Shown here: piece after piece, positions 16,976 through 25,284 of the stretch | How positions within the stretch are numbered: the first letter of the stretch is position 1 | Layout of the letters: each line of letters opens with the position of its first letter | Source: DAOVRL01 sp964459805 | GTDB lineage: Bacteria; Planctomycetota; Phycisphaerae; Sedimentisphaerales; Anaerobacaceae | Direction: 5' to 3' | Length of the DNA stretch: 35,946 nt | Assembly: GCA_964459805.1 (NCBI GenBank) | Contig: CAYWOD010000008.1 | Span: 1-35,946 of the forward strand | Position numbers and translations under genes: made by a program | Notes under the pieces: model-generated | The model's input: the letters and a program-made list of their open reading frames with translations, nothing else | Told to the model about the DNA's origin: nothing | Database searches by the model: none

Positions 16976-18970
16976 ATGAACAAAGCAAACAAGAAATTCG
17001 GCCGAGTTACAGTTCTTATGTTTCTGGTAATCTCGTTGTTTATCCTGCCTGTAGCCGTGGGCGCCGGTGAAGGCCCCGCCTCCGCTTTGACAAAGGCCCA
17101 GGCAGCGCTGCGGACAAAGATTACGCGCGTTTGGGTGGACGAGCCGATTGATAAGGTGCTGATGGACTTGGCTGAGCAGGCGGATATTGATATTGTCAGG
17201 AGCCCGGTGGTTACGGGCAATGTTACAGCCAAAGTAACCGGCGTGCCTTTGGCACAGGTTCTGACCAATATTCTCGCGGCACATGATTATACGTACGTGG
17301 CTACGGACAATATGATCAGAGTAGTGCCGGTTTCGGAATTCACGCTCGCCAAAGATGCGCTTGTCTCGAAGGTCTATCGAATCACCTATGCGGACGTCAA
17401 CGAGGTCGCCGAATCTCTGCGGGAGTTCGTCTCGGACAAGGACGGAGTGGCCTTCAACAAAGGAACCAGACATATTGTGGTTACGGACACCCAGAGGCAA
17501 ATTAAGGCCGTAGATTGGTTTATCGCCGAGTTGGATCGCCAGACGCCGCAGGTCCTGGTCGAGGTGAGAATCTACGATATAACCACAAAGGAGGGCTTCG
17601 AGTTAGGGACCGACTGGTATGCCGGGCGAAATGCCCCCTATACTGCGGACGTGACGACCCTGCCCGGCGAAGTAACTAAAACTGAGTATGACCGGATTGA
17701 CGAGTATGAGGATAGAACAGATGACAGGACTATGGGCGGAAGTTTTCTTTTTCCCACGGACTACCGAGAGTGGTATATGGAGGACAGGGACGAACATACT
17801 TGGACCGACCCGACCACAAGAACTGAGACCACCTATCTGAACCCTCCTCCAATAGTGACTAACCGTCGCAGGAAGCCCTTTGTGGGCGGGTCATTCGACC
17901 GCGTTCGGGGCGGCACGTTGAGCTTCAGCCTTCTCAACGACGCAGTCGATATAGATCTGGCTTTGAATATGTTGAAGAGCCAGGTAGAGTCAAAGCTTCT
18001 GGCCAACCCTCGGGTTCTGGTTCTCGATAACGAGACGGCCAATTTTGAGATAATCCGCGAGATTCCCTACAAGGAGCTGGTGCAAGCGGGCAGGGAAGAT
18101 CCCTTAACCTACACGGCCTTCAAGAACGTCGGCGTTCAGCTTAAGGTTACGCCGCATATTGCAAGGGATGGGCTGATAAAGCTGCGCATCATGCCCGAAT
18201 TCGGGGTCGTGGTTAGCCGGGACATAAGCGGCGTGCCGATCGTTGACACCCGCCGGGCTGATACGATAGCCCTTGTAAGGGACGGCCAGACAATTGCGAT
18301 AGGCGGGCTGCGTAAAACGCAGACCTCGAAAGAGATCTCCAAGGTCCCGGTCCTCGGTGATATTCCGGTTATTAAGGGGCTATTCAGGTCCGTAACCGAG
18401 ATCGAGCAGGTCAATGAGCTGGTCGTCTTTATAACTCCCAGGATTATTACGGACCCCGATCTTTTGGCGGTGGATTTGAATGAGGGCGGTCAAAATGGAA
18501 TTCCAGAGGGATTTGGCGGCGCCGGCAGTGGGCCCGAAGACCCCGGCCGGGAGATTCAATCTTCGCAGCGCCGGCCGGAGGCAATTGGAACAAGCCCGGA
18601 GCTTACGATGCAATTGGCTTATGCGTATTTGAAGATGCAGCGTTTTGAGCTTGCCAAAGAGACATTGACGTCCGTGATTCAACGCAGCCCGGACAACAAC
18701 ACGGCTTATCAGTATCTCGGATACTGCCATTTGAAGCTTGGCGATGTGGACAAGGCGATAGAAAGCTACTACACGGCCATCGAGCTGGACGACAGTGACT
18801 GGGAAGCCCACAGAGGGCTGGGCGTCGCCTATATGTTGCGGGCACGCGCCGACAGGGACGAGAATCTCAAGGCAAGGGCGGTTGAACAGTGGCGAATATC
18901 TCTGGACATTAAGCCCGATCAGCTCAACCGGGACGCACTGGTCAAAATGATAGATGCTTATTCGAGCTGA
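16976..18970 (+). CDS. Secretin with C-terminal TPR domain, copy 2 (complete)
   Basis: 664 residues. Signal peptide 1-30. The N0/STN-like domain is at about 50-118 (RVWVDEPIDKVLMDLAEQA). The N1 domain is at about 131-185 (KVYRITYADVNEV, then HIVVTDTQRQIKAVDWFI). The secretin domain is at about 191-492, with RVLVLDNETANF, DTIALVRDGQTIAIGGL, the signature VPVLGDIPVIKGLF (457-470) and VVFITPRII. Inside it, about 205-300 is an unusual insert rich in D, E, Y, W and T. Residues about 542-664 are TPR repeats (AYQYLGYCHLKLGDVDKAIESY). Secretins form outer-membrane gates of type II/III secretion and type IV pilus machines, but no ATPase, pseudopilin or inner-membrane platform gene is in the window. 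The tail is homologous to the TPR lipoprotein at 32045. The product is a secretin; the system it serves is not identified. Confidence 0.9.
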   Translation: MNKANKKFGRVTVLMFLVISLFILPVAVGAGEGPASALTKAQAALRTKITRVWVDEPIDKVLMDLAEQADIDIVRSPVVTGNVTAKVTGVPLAQVLTNILAAHDYTYVATDNMIRVVPVSEFTLAKDALVSKVYRITYADVNEVAESLREFVSDKDGVAFNKGTRHIVVTDTQRQIKAVDWFIAELDRQTPQVLVEVRIYDITTKEGFELGTDWYAGRNAPYTADVTTLPGEVTKTEYDRIDEYEDRTDDRTMGGSFLFPTDYREWYMEDRDEHTWTDPTTRTETTYLNPPPIVTNRRRKPFVGGSFDRVRGGTLSFSLLNDAVDIDLALNMLKSQVESKLLANPRVLVLDNETANFEIIREIPYKELVQAGREDPLTYTAFKNVGVQLKVTPHIARDGLIKLRIMPEFGVVVSRDISGVPIVDTRRADTIALVRDGQTIAIGGLRKTQTSKEISKVPVLGDIPVIKGLFRSVTEIEQVNELVVFITPRIITDPDLLAVDLNEGGQNGIPEGFGGAGSGPEDPGREIQSSQRRPEAIGTSPELTMQLAYAYLKMQRFELAKETLTSVIQRSPDNNTAYQYLGYCHLKLGDVDKAIESYYTAIELDDSDWEAHRGLGVAYMLRARADRDENLKARAVEQWRISLDIKPDQLNRDALVKMIDAYSS

Positions 18971-19025
18971 TGCTCTGCAGTTTGTGTGATGATGATTTTG
19001 TTTTGACCGAGCCTGGGCGTTTTTG

Positions 19026-20990
19026 CTATTGCCCGCCGATGTATTCCGGTACAAGCTCTTTGATTTTCCGGACTATTTCGTTGTGGTTCTGCGTTTTGGC
19101 GATTTCGATGAGCTCTTCTATTCCCCCGCGGAGCTTATCCCGGTCCATCGGGATATTCTTCCATATACTGATCTTGGGATGCCTTGTGCGCTGCATATCT
19201 TCGCCGACGATTGAGAGCTCTTCGAAAAGCTTTTCTCCCGGTCTCGGTCCGGTAAAGACCATTTCAATATCTTCTCCGGGGCTGAAACCGCTGAGGGTAA
19301 TAAGCTCCCTGGCCAGGTCCATAATCTTGACCGGCTCACCCATATCGAGGACGAAGATTTCCCCGCCTTGTCCCATTGATGCGGCCTGGAGCACAAGCTG
19401 GCTGGCTTCGGGTATTGTCATAAAATAGCGTTTCATCTCGGGATGCGTGACGGTCACCGGCCCGCCCTCGGCTATTTGTTTCTTGAAGATAGGCACGACC
19501 GAGCCGTCCGATCCGAGGACGTTGCCGAACCGCACGGTGACGAAATGCGTTTTGCTCGTTCTATTGAGGTCCTGAATGTACATCTCGGCAACCCGCTTGG
19601 ATGAGCCCATTATGCTGGTTGGATTAACGGCCTTATCGGTGCTGATCATTATGAAATTGCTTGCCCCGTGATTATCCGCGGCGTCGGCGACGGCTTTGGT
19701 GCCGACGATGTTGTTCTTGACGGCTTCTCCGGGGTTGAGCTCCATCAGTGGCACGTGCTTGTGAGCGGCGGCGTGAATAACGACTTCCGGCTTGTACCGT
19801 TTGAAGGTTTCCTCAACACGTACTTTGTCGGTGATGTTGCAGACGATGGTTTTCAGGGTGACTGTGGGGAATTTCTTTCTCAGCTCCCGCTCTATGTAGA
19901 AGAGCGGATTTTCCGCCTGCTCGACGAGCAGGAGCAGATTCGGATTGAAGTTGCAAAGCTGCCTGCACATTTCCGAGCCGATGGAGCCGCCGGCGCCGGT
20001 GACCATAATCGTCTTATCCCTGGCGAATGCTTCAAGCAAATCCAGATCGAGCTGAACTGCTTGCCGTCCGAGCAAGTCGTTAATATCGACATCTCGAATC
20101 TGAGAAACGCGAAATCTGCCCGAGGCAATGTCGGAGAGCGAGGGCACGGTGCGAAAGCGGATTTTGGTGCCTTCGCATACCTGAATAACGCGTCTGAGCT
20201 CCTGGTGAGTCGCCGAAGGCATTGCGATAGCAATTTCTTCGATGTTTCGGTCCTTACAGATGTTAGGCAGTTGCTCGACGATGCCGAGTATGGGTATTCC
20301 GTGGATACTAATACCGCGCTTGGTATGGTCGTCGTCGATAAAGCCGACAACCTCATATTCCGCCACGGGCATACGGTGGATGTCGCGTAGCAGAGCTTCG
20401 CCGGTATTGCCGGCGCCGACAATTAGAAAACGTTTCAGCCGGCCGGCTTCAACAGTGCGAAACTCCTCATAGTAGAGCCTTATAACCATTCGCAGCCCGG
20501 CCAGAATCAGAACCGTGCCAAACAAATCCGCCATAAAGACCCCCTGGTCGATGTTGGCTATACTCCGCAGGGCCTGGTGGATTAGGTCAACTCGAAGCAC
20601 CACCAAGAACCACAAGCCTACGATAATCAGTGTGCTTACGAGCGAAGCTCGCAGTATGCCGACAAGGTCGGAAATGCCCACGTATCGCCACCAACCGCGA
20701 AATTGCTTGAAAAGGGCAAACACGGGCAGTTTAACGATAAGGAAGAACGCCAACAACAGAGGGTATTGTTGTACAGGCCAGCTCTCTATGAGCAGTTTCT
20801 GCGTGTCGGGCCTGAATTGCATATTGTGGGCCACAAGGAAGGAAAGCAGCAGGGAGGCGGCGAATGCCATCAGATGAGCAATCACAATCAGAGACTTGCG
20901 ATAACGCAGCAACACGGCGGGGGGGTGCGCAAGTTCGGAAGGGCTTGGTGCTTCGTTTTCTTGTTGCGTGTTTGTCTCTAACTCAGGCAT
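19026..20990 (-). CDS. Nucleoside-diphosphate-sugar 4,6-dehydratase, FlaA1/WbpM/CapD type
   Basis: 654 residues. Four membrane segments lie in the first ~170 residues. A first Rossmann domain follows (LIVGAGNTGEALLRDI, about 188) and then the catalytic short-chain dehydrogenase domain with MVTGAGGSIGSEMC (about 331). The active site reads ISTDKAVNPTSIMGSSKR: as in WbpM-type enzymes, Met replaces the usual Tyr of the YxxxK pair. These enzymes make UDP-4-keto-6-deoxy-GlcNAc for surface polysaccharide, O-antigen or protein glycosylation. The gene lies 44 bp after the multi-pass membrane protein gene and converges on secretin copy 2 (55 bp between stops, no clear terminator). Substrate is inferred from the family. 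Confidence 0.9.
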   Translation of the reverse strand: MPELETNTQQENEAPSPSELAHPPAVLLRYRKSLIVIAHLMAFAASLLLSFLVAHNMQFRPDTQKLLIESWPVQQYPLLLAFFLIVKLPVFALFKQFRGWWRYVGISDLVGILRASLVSTLIIVGLWFLVVLRVDLIHQALRSIANIDQGVFMADLFGTVLILAGLRMVIRLYYEEFRTVEAGRLKRFLIVGAGNTGEALLRDIHRMPVAEYEVVGFIDDDHTKRGISIHGIPILGIVEQLPNICKDRNIEEIAIAMPSATHQELRRVIQVCEGTKIRFRTVPSLSDIASGRFRVSQIRDVDINDLLGRQAVQLDLDLLEAFARDKTIMVTGAGGSIGSEMCRQLCNFNPNLLLLVEQAENPLFYIERELRKKFPTVTLKTIVCNITDKVRVEETFKRYKPEVVIHAAAHKHVPLMELNPGEAVKNNIVGTKAVADAADNHGASNFIMISTDKAVNPTSIMGSSKRVAEMYIQDLNRTSKTHFVTVRFGNVLGSDGSVVPIFKKQIAEGGPVTVTHPEMKRYFMTIPEASQLVLQAASMGQGGEIFVLDMGEPVKIMDLARELITLSGFSPGEDIEMVFTGPRPGEKLFEELSIVGEDMQRTRHPKISIWKNIPMDRDKLRGGIEELIEIAKTQNHNEIVRKIKELVPEYIGGQ

Positions 20991-21034
20991 AGCTCACGAT
21001 ATTCGCTCAGGAGGGCCATGTTGTGTTTGTGCGA

Positions 21035-22366
21035 TCAGGACGATGAATCTGATTCAGTTTCAGACGCCGAGTTCGGCGTCGGCTCATCGGGCTCAATTCC
21101 CGGCGCGGTTGTCTCTATTTTGGCATCGTCGAAATCCAGGTAAACGTCCTCCAGCGCTGTGTTATCGACTCTGTTTCGCATCAGTGAATAGATTATGGTA
21201 TTGGCGGAGAAATAGAAAGTTATTATCATGGAAACCACTAATCCGACAACGACCCACAAGAATAAGTACACGAGAAAGGCTGCCACAGATTCGGTCGAGT
21301 TAGCTGCCGACGAACCATTGGAGCCAAGCAGGTTCATAAATCTCGGCTCAGGCCATATAGCCGTCAGTTTGTTGACTCCATTGCTCGCCTCTTTCCATAC
21401 GCCGAGCCTCAAGACCAGGTGCGTCACCAGAAGGAGCAAAAATGCGAAAAGACGCACAAACAGGTAGCAGGTTGCGCCGTAAACGGCGGATATTGCGCTG
21501 TAAAAAAACATTCTCCAGGGCCTGTTGAAAACATAGCTGAAGGAGCGGCTTATGACATCAAGGGCGTCTGAGCCGTCGTATGCGACGGCCGGGAACATGA
21601 GATTAAATCCCGCAATCGCTCCTATCACAACGATTGCTATCAAAGCTCCAGCCGTCAAAGCGAGCAGCGTGAAGATGCCCACTATTAACTCACCAGCCCG
21701 CGGAATGTTGCCCAACAGCCCCAGAGCAAATATGAATGCGCCTATGCACACAATCATGATAACCGGCACCAAAGGTGCGAAGAAAAAGCTCGTAAACCTT
21801 CTTAGGCTGAATCGCAGGGCTTCGATCGGGCCGGGCTTCTCACCGCGGGCGAACTGCAGTGCCGCAATTCGGCAGATGGCACCGCCGGTCACCGACAGCA
21901 CGCTGAGTTTTATTACGATAAAGACAAGGCAATAGAGGTAGTGGTATCTCAGAGCCCATCCCGCTGCCCTGAAGCAATCGGCAATATTTGTCGCGACACT
22001 GGCGAAGTTGAGTTGGAATAGTTCCTTCAGGGCGGCGTGGAATTTTTCTGAGCCGAAATGCCAAAGGGTTGAGAAGACGCCTGTGCGCCGGCCTTTTTCC
22101 TCGTATTTCCCGTAGAACTCCGGCACTGCCTCGTTCGGTTGTGCGCTTTGCATATACGCCTGCAACTCTGTGATTTTGCCTTGTTCGTCGGGTGTCACAA
22201 CGACTGTATTGCTGAAGTCCATAATGTAGCCGGCCAGGCATATAATGGCCACGCCTAAAAGAGCGATCACCAATTTGCCTGGCTGAATGGCCATTCGGAA
22301 GGCCTGGAATATTCTTGGAAACATCAGATTATCGAACCACTGGAGGGGTTGTCTTTCACTGACCAT
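21035..22366 (-). CDS. Multi-pass membrane protein of unknown function
   Basis: 443 residues from ATG 22366. The start is fixed by AAAGGAGG 4 bases upstream; an in-frame ATG at 22381 lies before that site. About six to eight hydrophobic segments are visible, including VIALLGVAIICLAGYIM, LVPVIMIVCIGAFIFAL, ALIAIVVIGAIAGF and the C-terminal LFLWVVVGLVVSMIITF. A long soluble loop (about 55-130) follows the first segment. The C-terminal ~50 residues are strongly acidic, with D, E, S, P and T and a terminal serine run. Short patches (RRFTSFFFAPLVP, PAVAYDGSDALDVISRS) recall uncharacterised planctomycete membrane proteins. No enzyme motif is seen. It precedes the sugar dehydratase gene and has its own promoter. 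Confidence 0.7.
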   Translation of the reverse strand: MVSERQPLQWFDNLMFPRIFQAFRMAIQPGKLVIALLGVAIICLAGYIMDFSNTVVVTPDEQGKITELQAYMQSAQPNEAVPEFYGKYEEKGRRTGVFSTLWHFGSEKFHAALKELFQLNFASVATNIADCFRAAGWALRYHYLYCLVFIVIKLSVLSVTGGAICRIAALQFARGEKPGPIEALRFSLRRFTSFFFAPLVPVIMIVCIGAFIFALGLLGNIPRAGELIVGIFTLLALTAGALIAIVVIGAIAGFNLMFPAVAYDGSDALDVISRSFSYVFNRPWRMFFYSAISAVYGATCYLFVRLFAFLLLLVTHLVLRLGVWKEASNGVNKLTAIWPEPRFMNLLGSNGSSAANSTESVAAFLVYLFLWVVVGLVVSMIITFYFSANTIIYSLMRNRVDNTALEDVYLDFDDAKIETTAPGIEPDEPTPNSASETESDSSS

Positions 22367-22370
22367 TGCG

Positions 22371-22378
22371 CCTCCTTT
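22371..22378 (-). promoter_or_regulatory. Ribosome binding site of the membrane protein gene
   Basis: AAAGGAGG on the minus strand, 4 bases before ATG 22366. It is the best Shine-Dalgarno in the window and excludes the upstream in-frame ATG. Confidence 0.8.
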
Positions 22379-22423
22379 CAAAGAGGTTGCAGTTGAAACC
22401 CTTGTAGAACAATATCATAAATA

Positions 22424-22451
22424 CTTATAGCTACTTATCGGTCGGTTTCAA
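22424..22451 (-). promoter_or_regulatory. sigma70-like promoter for the membrane protein gene
   Basis: On the minus strand, TTGAAA (22451-22446), a 16-bp spacer and TATAAG (22429-22424), about 60 bp before the start codon. It would let this gene and the dehydratase be expressed separately from yacG. Confidence 0.5.
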
Positions 22452-22487
22452 GGAATTTTATGAGATTTTGTTCCTGAATGCGGGTAC

Positions 22488-22706
22488 TCACCGCGTGTCG
22501 GAAGGGCCGCCGGGAGACAGTTGGGCAGCTTGGTCGGGCCGGCGGGACTGCAGGTCGGAGATTATCTTGTATTCGGCATCGAGCCAGGCGCCCAGATCCA
22601 GCAGCTTACAGCGCTTGGAACAGAAAGGGAAGAACCCGGCCGCTTTGGATTGTCTTCGAGATGACAGCTTAACCGGTTTGTCGCAGGCCGGACATCTGTG
22701 CTTCAT
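22488..22706 (-). CDS. yacG: DNA gyrase inhibitor YacG-like zinc ribbon protein
   Basis: 72 residues, the normal size. The four zinc ligands are C5, C8, C29 and C33 in CPACDKPV and FPFCSKRCKLLDLGAWLDAEYKI, which matches the YacG signature nearly residue for residue. YacG binds GyrB and inhibits supercoiling. The basic and polar C-terminal tail is unconserved. It starts 21 bp after the DksA-like gene stops, so it is probably cotranscribed with it. Confidence 0.88.
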   Translation of the reverse strand: MKHRCPACDKPVKLSSRRQSKAAGFFPFCSKRCKLLDLGAWLDAEYKIISDLQSRRPDQAAQLSPGGPSDTR

Positions 22707-22727
22707 GGCAAGATTCAGCTCTGACGT

Positions 22728-23186
22728 TTATTGTTCCTGCTCAGTTATGAGGCCCTGCTCCATCATTCGGGCATATTCGACGCAGTATCTGGCCCAGGGC
22801 TTGGCTTCGAGGCGAGCTTTCGGTATCTTCTTACCGGTGCCTTCGCAAATTCCATAAGTTTCCTGCTCGATGCGTCTCAGCGCATCATCAATTTCCCTGA
22901 GGAGCTTTACTTCGCCGTCCATCAATTCCAAGGCAAATTCCTGCTCGTAATTGTCGGTTCCAATATCGGCCATGTGGATCGGCATACTTGACAGGTCGCC
23001 GCTTGCATCCAGGCGGGATTTTTTGAGGGTTTCGTCTTCGATTTCGTTTACATTTACCAGGATCTCCCTGCGCTTATCGAGGAGCATTTGCTTGAAATGG
23101 TCAATATCGGCACTTGCGAGGTGCTTTTTCTTCGTTCGGGTCGGTCTAACCTTTTTTGGGGAAGCCTTTTTGCGTTTTTGGACCAC
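22728..23186 (-). CDS. DksA/TraR-family protein with incomplete zinc finger
   Basis: 152 residues. A lysine-rich tail (1-22) is followed by a helical coiled-coil region (about 25-110) and the C-terminal finger YGICEGTGKKIPKARLEAKPWARYC. Canonical DksA has CxxC and CxxC. Here C114 and C135 are kept, but the partner positions are T117 and Y138, so a normal four-cysteine zinc site cannot form. DksA proteins bind the RNA polymerase secondary channel and modulate initiation, often with ppGpp. The coiled-coil tip region contains several acidic residues (EIDDALRRIEQE), consistent with retained polymerase binding. A strong promoter precedes it. Function as a transcription factor is inferred from the family. 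Confidence 0.82.
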   Translation of the reverse strand: MVQKRKKASPKKVRPTRTKKKHLASADIDHFKQMLLDKRREILVNVNEIEDETLKKSRLDASGDLSSMPIHMADIGTDNYEQEFALELMDGEVKLLREIDDALRRIEQETYGICEGTGKKIPKARLEAKPWARYCVEYARMMEQGLITEQEQ

Positions 23187-23324
23187 TTTGTTTATCTACC
23201 TTTCTCAGTACTGAACCTTTGCACGCATATCCATAAGAAGCAGAATTATAACACCCAAAGATACTTGATGTACAACACTTGTTTCGTCGAAACACATCGC
23301 AACCTAAACCCAGCAAGTCCAGCA

Positions 23325-23352
23325 AGTATAGTAACCGAGGTCGAATTGTCAA
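23325..23352 (-). promoter_or_regulatory. sigma70-like promoter for the DksA-like gene
   Basis: On the minus strand, a perfect TTGACA (23352-23347), a 16-bp spacer and TATACT (23330-23325). Transcription should begin near 23318, about 130 bp before the start codon. Confidence 0.7.
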
Positions 23353-23418
23353 GCTAAGTTGGCTAATCAGGCGCAACTATTTGATGGGCAAGAGGTTATG
23401 GGTAATAGATTTACAGCG

Positions 23419-24252
23419 TTAATGTTTTGAGGTGCTCTTCGGCGTGTTGCTGATTTGGCGTTTGTCCTTTGCAAGTTTGCCTAAAGGGATGAAGAATTTT
23501 TCCCGCCCGATTCGACCCGCAAAGACGGGCACCCCGAAGACTTTTTTGATTTGCTCCGGCGAGAACACGTCCCCGGCACGGCCGAAGTGGTAATCGCCCT
23601 CGGCCCCGAGCAGCAGGACCTGATCGCAGTATTGGGCCGCCAGGTTGATATCATGCGTAACGGCCACAATTGTCTTGCCTTTCTGCACCTGAGCGGTTTT
23701 AAGCAGATCGTACACCCCGACCTGGTGTTTCAAATCAAGGAAGTTTGTAGGCTCATCCAAAAGCAAAATAGCCGTGTCTTGCGCAAGGGCTCTTGCGATG
23801 AAAACGCGCTGTCGCTCGCCTCCGCTCAAACTCACCAGTGGTCGATGCGCAAACTGGGCGGTATCGGTTAGTTCGAGCGCCTCAATGACTATTTCCCTGT
23901 CGGCTTTGCTTTCAAAGCCCGCCGCGCCAAAGTGCCGTGTTCTTGCCATCATAACCGCTTCGATTACCGAAAAGCCGAATATCGGCACAAATTCCTGGCG
24001 CACAACGGCTACCTTTTCGGCCAGGGCCTTCGTGCCGTATGATTCCACCGGTGCTGCATCGATCGTTATTGTACCGGCTTTCGGGGTCAGGGCCCCACAG
24101 AGGAGATTGAGCAGCGTGGTTTTGCCGGCGCCGTTTGGGCCGGCTATCGCCAGAAACGTCCCCGGCACAACTTCGATGCTAATATCTCTGACCACCGTAC
24201 TTTGCGGTGTGTAGCCGAAAGTCAGATTATCTACCTCAATAATGCCGCTCAT
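23419..24252 (-). CDS. ABC transporter ATPase, BtuD/FecE type
   Basis: 277 residues from ATG 24252. Walker A is GPNGAGKTT (38-46), the signature LSGGERQRVFIARAL and Walker B LLLDEPTNFLDLKHQ, then the H-loop AVTHDINLAAQYCD. This is the standard ATPase of cobalamin, heme or ferric-siderophore importers. The ATG overlaps the permease stop (ATGA), so the two are translationally coupled. The C-terminal ~50 residues (VFSPEQIKKVFGVPV) follow the usual FecE/BtuD pattern. It is the last gene of the mutL-led row. Confidence 0.9.
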   Translation of the reverse strand: MSGIIEVDNLTFGYTPQSTVVRDISIEVVPGTFLAIAGPNGAGKTTLLNLLCGALTPKAGTITIDAAPVESYGTKALAEKVAVVRQEFVPIFGFSVIEAVMMARTRHFGAAGFESKADREIVIEALELTDTAQFAHRPLVSLSGGERQRVFIARALAQDTAILLLDEPTNFLDLKHQVGVYDLLKTAQVQKGKTIVAVTHDINLAAQYCDQVLLLGAEGDYHFGRAGDVFSPEQIKKVFGVPVFAGRIGREKFFIPLGKLAKDKRQISNTPKSTSKH

Positions 24253-25280
24253 TTCAACCAACCGACTTTTCTGCTGTATTTTACGAGGAGCAGCAGAAAG
24301 AAAGGCCCGCCCACAATCGCCGTTACCACGCCGACCGGCAATTGTGCCGGAGCAACGATAACGCGAGCCAGCGTATCAGCAGCGACCAGGAATATCGCGC
24401 CGACAATACCGCTCAATGGGAGTAACTGGCGATGGTCGGGACCGAAGACGAGCCTGACCCCGTGCGGAACGATCAGCCCCACAAATCCTATTAGCCCGCT
24501 GAGGCTCACTGCGACAGCGGTCATAAAAGCTGCAATTGCAAAGGCAGCGGCGCGGGTCCTGGCGGTGTTGACGCCAATACTCCTGGCATCGTCCTCGCCG
24601 AAACTCAGCGCATTTAGCTGCGGACTCAAATAGAACAGCGCCGCGGTCCCTGCGACCACGCATCCGGCCGCCATCCAGAGCACGATAAAATCTTCTTCCG
24701 CCATATTGCCCATAAGCCAGAATACAGTGGCATAGACCTGCTCGGCTTTGGCAATCGATGTCAGGAACATTATGACCGCGGAGAAAAAGGCGTTAACGAC
24801 CACACCTGCGAGCAGCAGGCCCGTTAGATGGAATTTGCCCGTGAGCTTGCCGATGAGCCAGACCAGCCAGACTGTTCCCAGCGCCCCGGCAAATGCGAAG
24901 ACGGCTATCGGTGAGCGCCCGAAAAGCGTCCAGTTGAGCCCGCTGATAACGGCAATCATCGCGCCCAAGCCTGCTCCGCTGGATATGCCTAATATGTACG
25001 GGTCGGCCAGTGGGTTTCGCAAGAGGGCCTGGAAGACGACGCCGGCACACGCAAGCGCGGCCCCGACGATGGCGCCGAGGAGTATTCGAGGCATCCTCAC
25101 CCGCACAAATATCTCGTAGTCGGGATTCACCGCGGCTTCGTTTGCACCGCCGGCAAATACGGCCTTCAAAGAGACGCTCTCGGTGCCGACCAACGAGCAG
25201 ACAAACATCACGACCGCCAGCACAAGAAGCGCCAACGTGATTCTCACAGCTAACTTGTTAGGTGTTAATAGTTCCGTCAT
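24249..25280 (-). CDS. FecCD/BtuC-family ABC permease
   Basis: 343 residues from ATG 25280, four bases after the binding-protein stop. Longer in-frame starts would run into that gene and add a non-conserved tail. About ten membrane helices are visible. Family motifs are RMPRILLGAIVGAALACAG, LLRNPLADPYILGISSGAG and GLIGFVGLIVPHGVRL, followed by GPDHRQLLPLSGIVGAIFLV. It is the channel through which a cobalamin- or siderophore-type ligand passes. It is coupled to both neighbours (4-bp gap upstream, ATGA overlap downstream). Confidence 0.9.
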   Translation of the reverse strand: MTELLTPNKLAVRITLALLVLAVVMFVCSLVGTESVSLKAVFAGGANEAAVNPDYEIFVRVRMPRILLGAIVGAALACAGVVFQALLRNPLADPYILGISSGAGLGAMIAVISGLNWTLFGRSPIAVFAFAGALGTVWLVWLIGKLTGKFHLTGLLLAGVVVNAFFSAVIMFLTSIAKAEQVYATVFWLMGNMAEEDFIVLWMAAGCVVAGTAALFYLSPQLNALSFGEDDARSIGVNTARTRAAAFAIAAFMTAVAVSLSGLIGFVGLIVPHGVRLVFGPDHRQLLPLSGIVGAIFLVAADTLARVIVAPAQLPVGVVTAIVGGPFFLLLLVKYSRKVGWLK

Positions 25281-25284
25281 CGGT

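Noticed and set aside
16949..17070. Continuation of secretin copy 1 past the gap into ARSAQPGRTGQ-type sequence up to 17070
   Set aside because: It is read in the wrong frame because the N run has an arbitrary length. The other frame matches copy 2 exactly up to a stop at 16948.
18971..19025. Terminator between secretin copy 2 and the dehydratase gene
   Set aside because: Only a 4-bp stem (GGGC/GCCC) is present near 19014-19035, inside the dehydratase 3' end, without a T-tract on the proper side.
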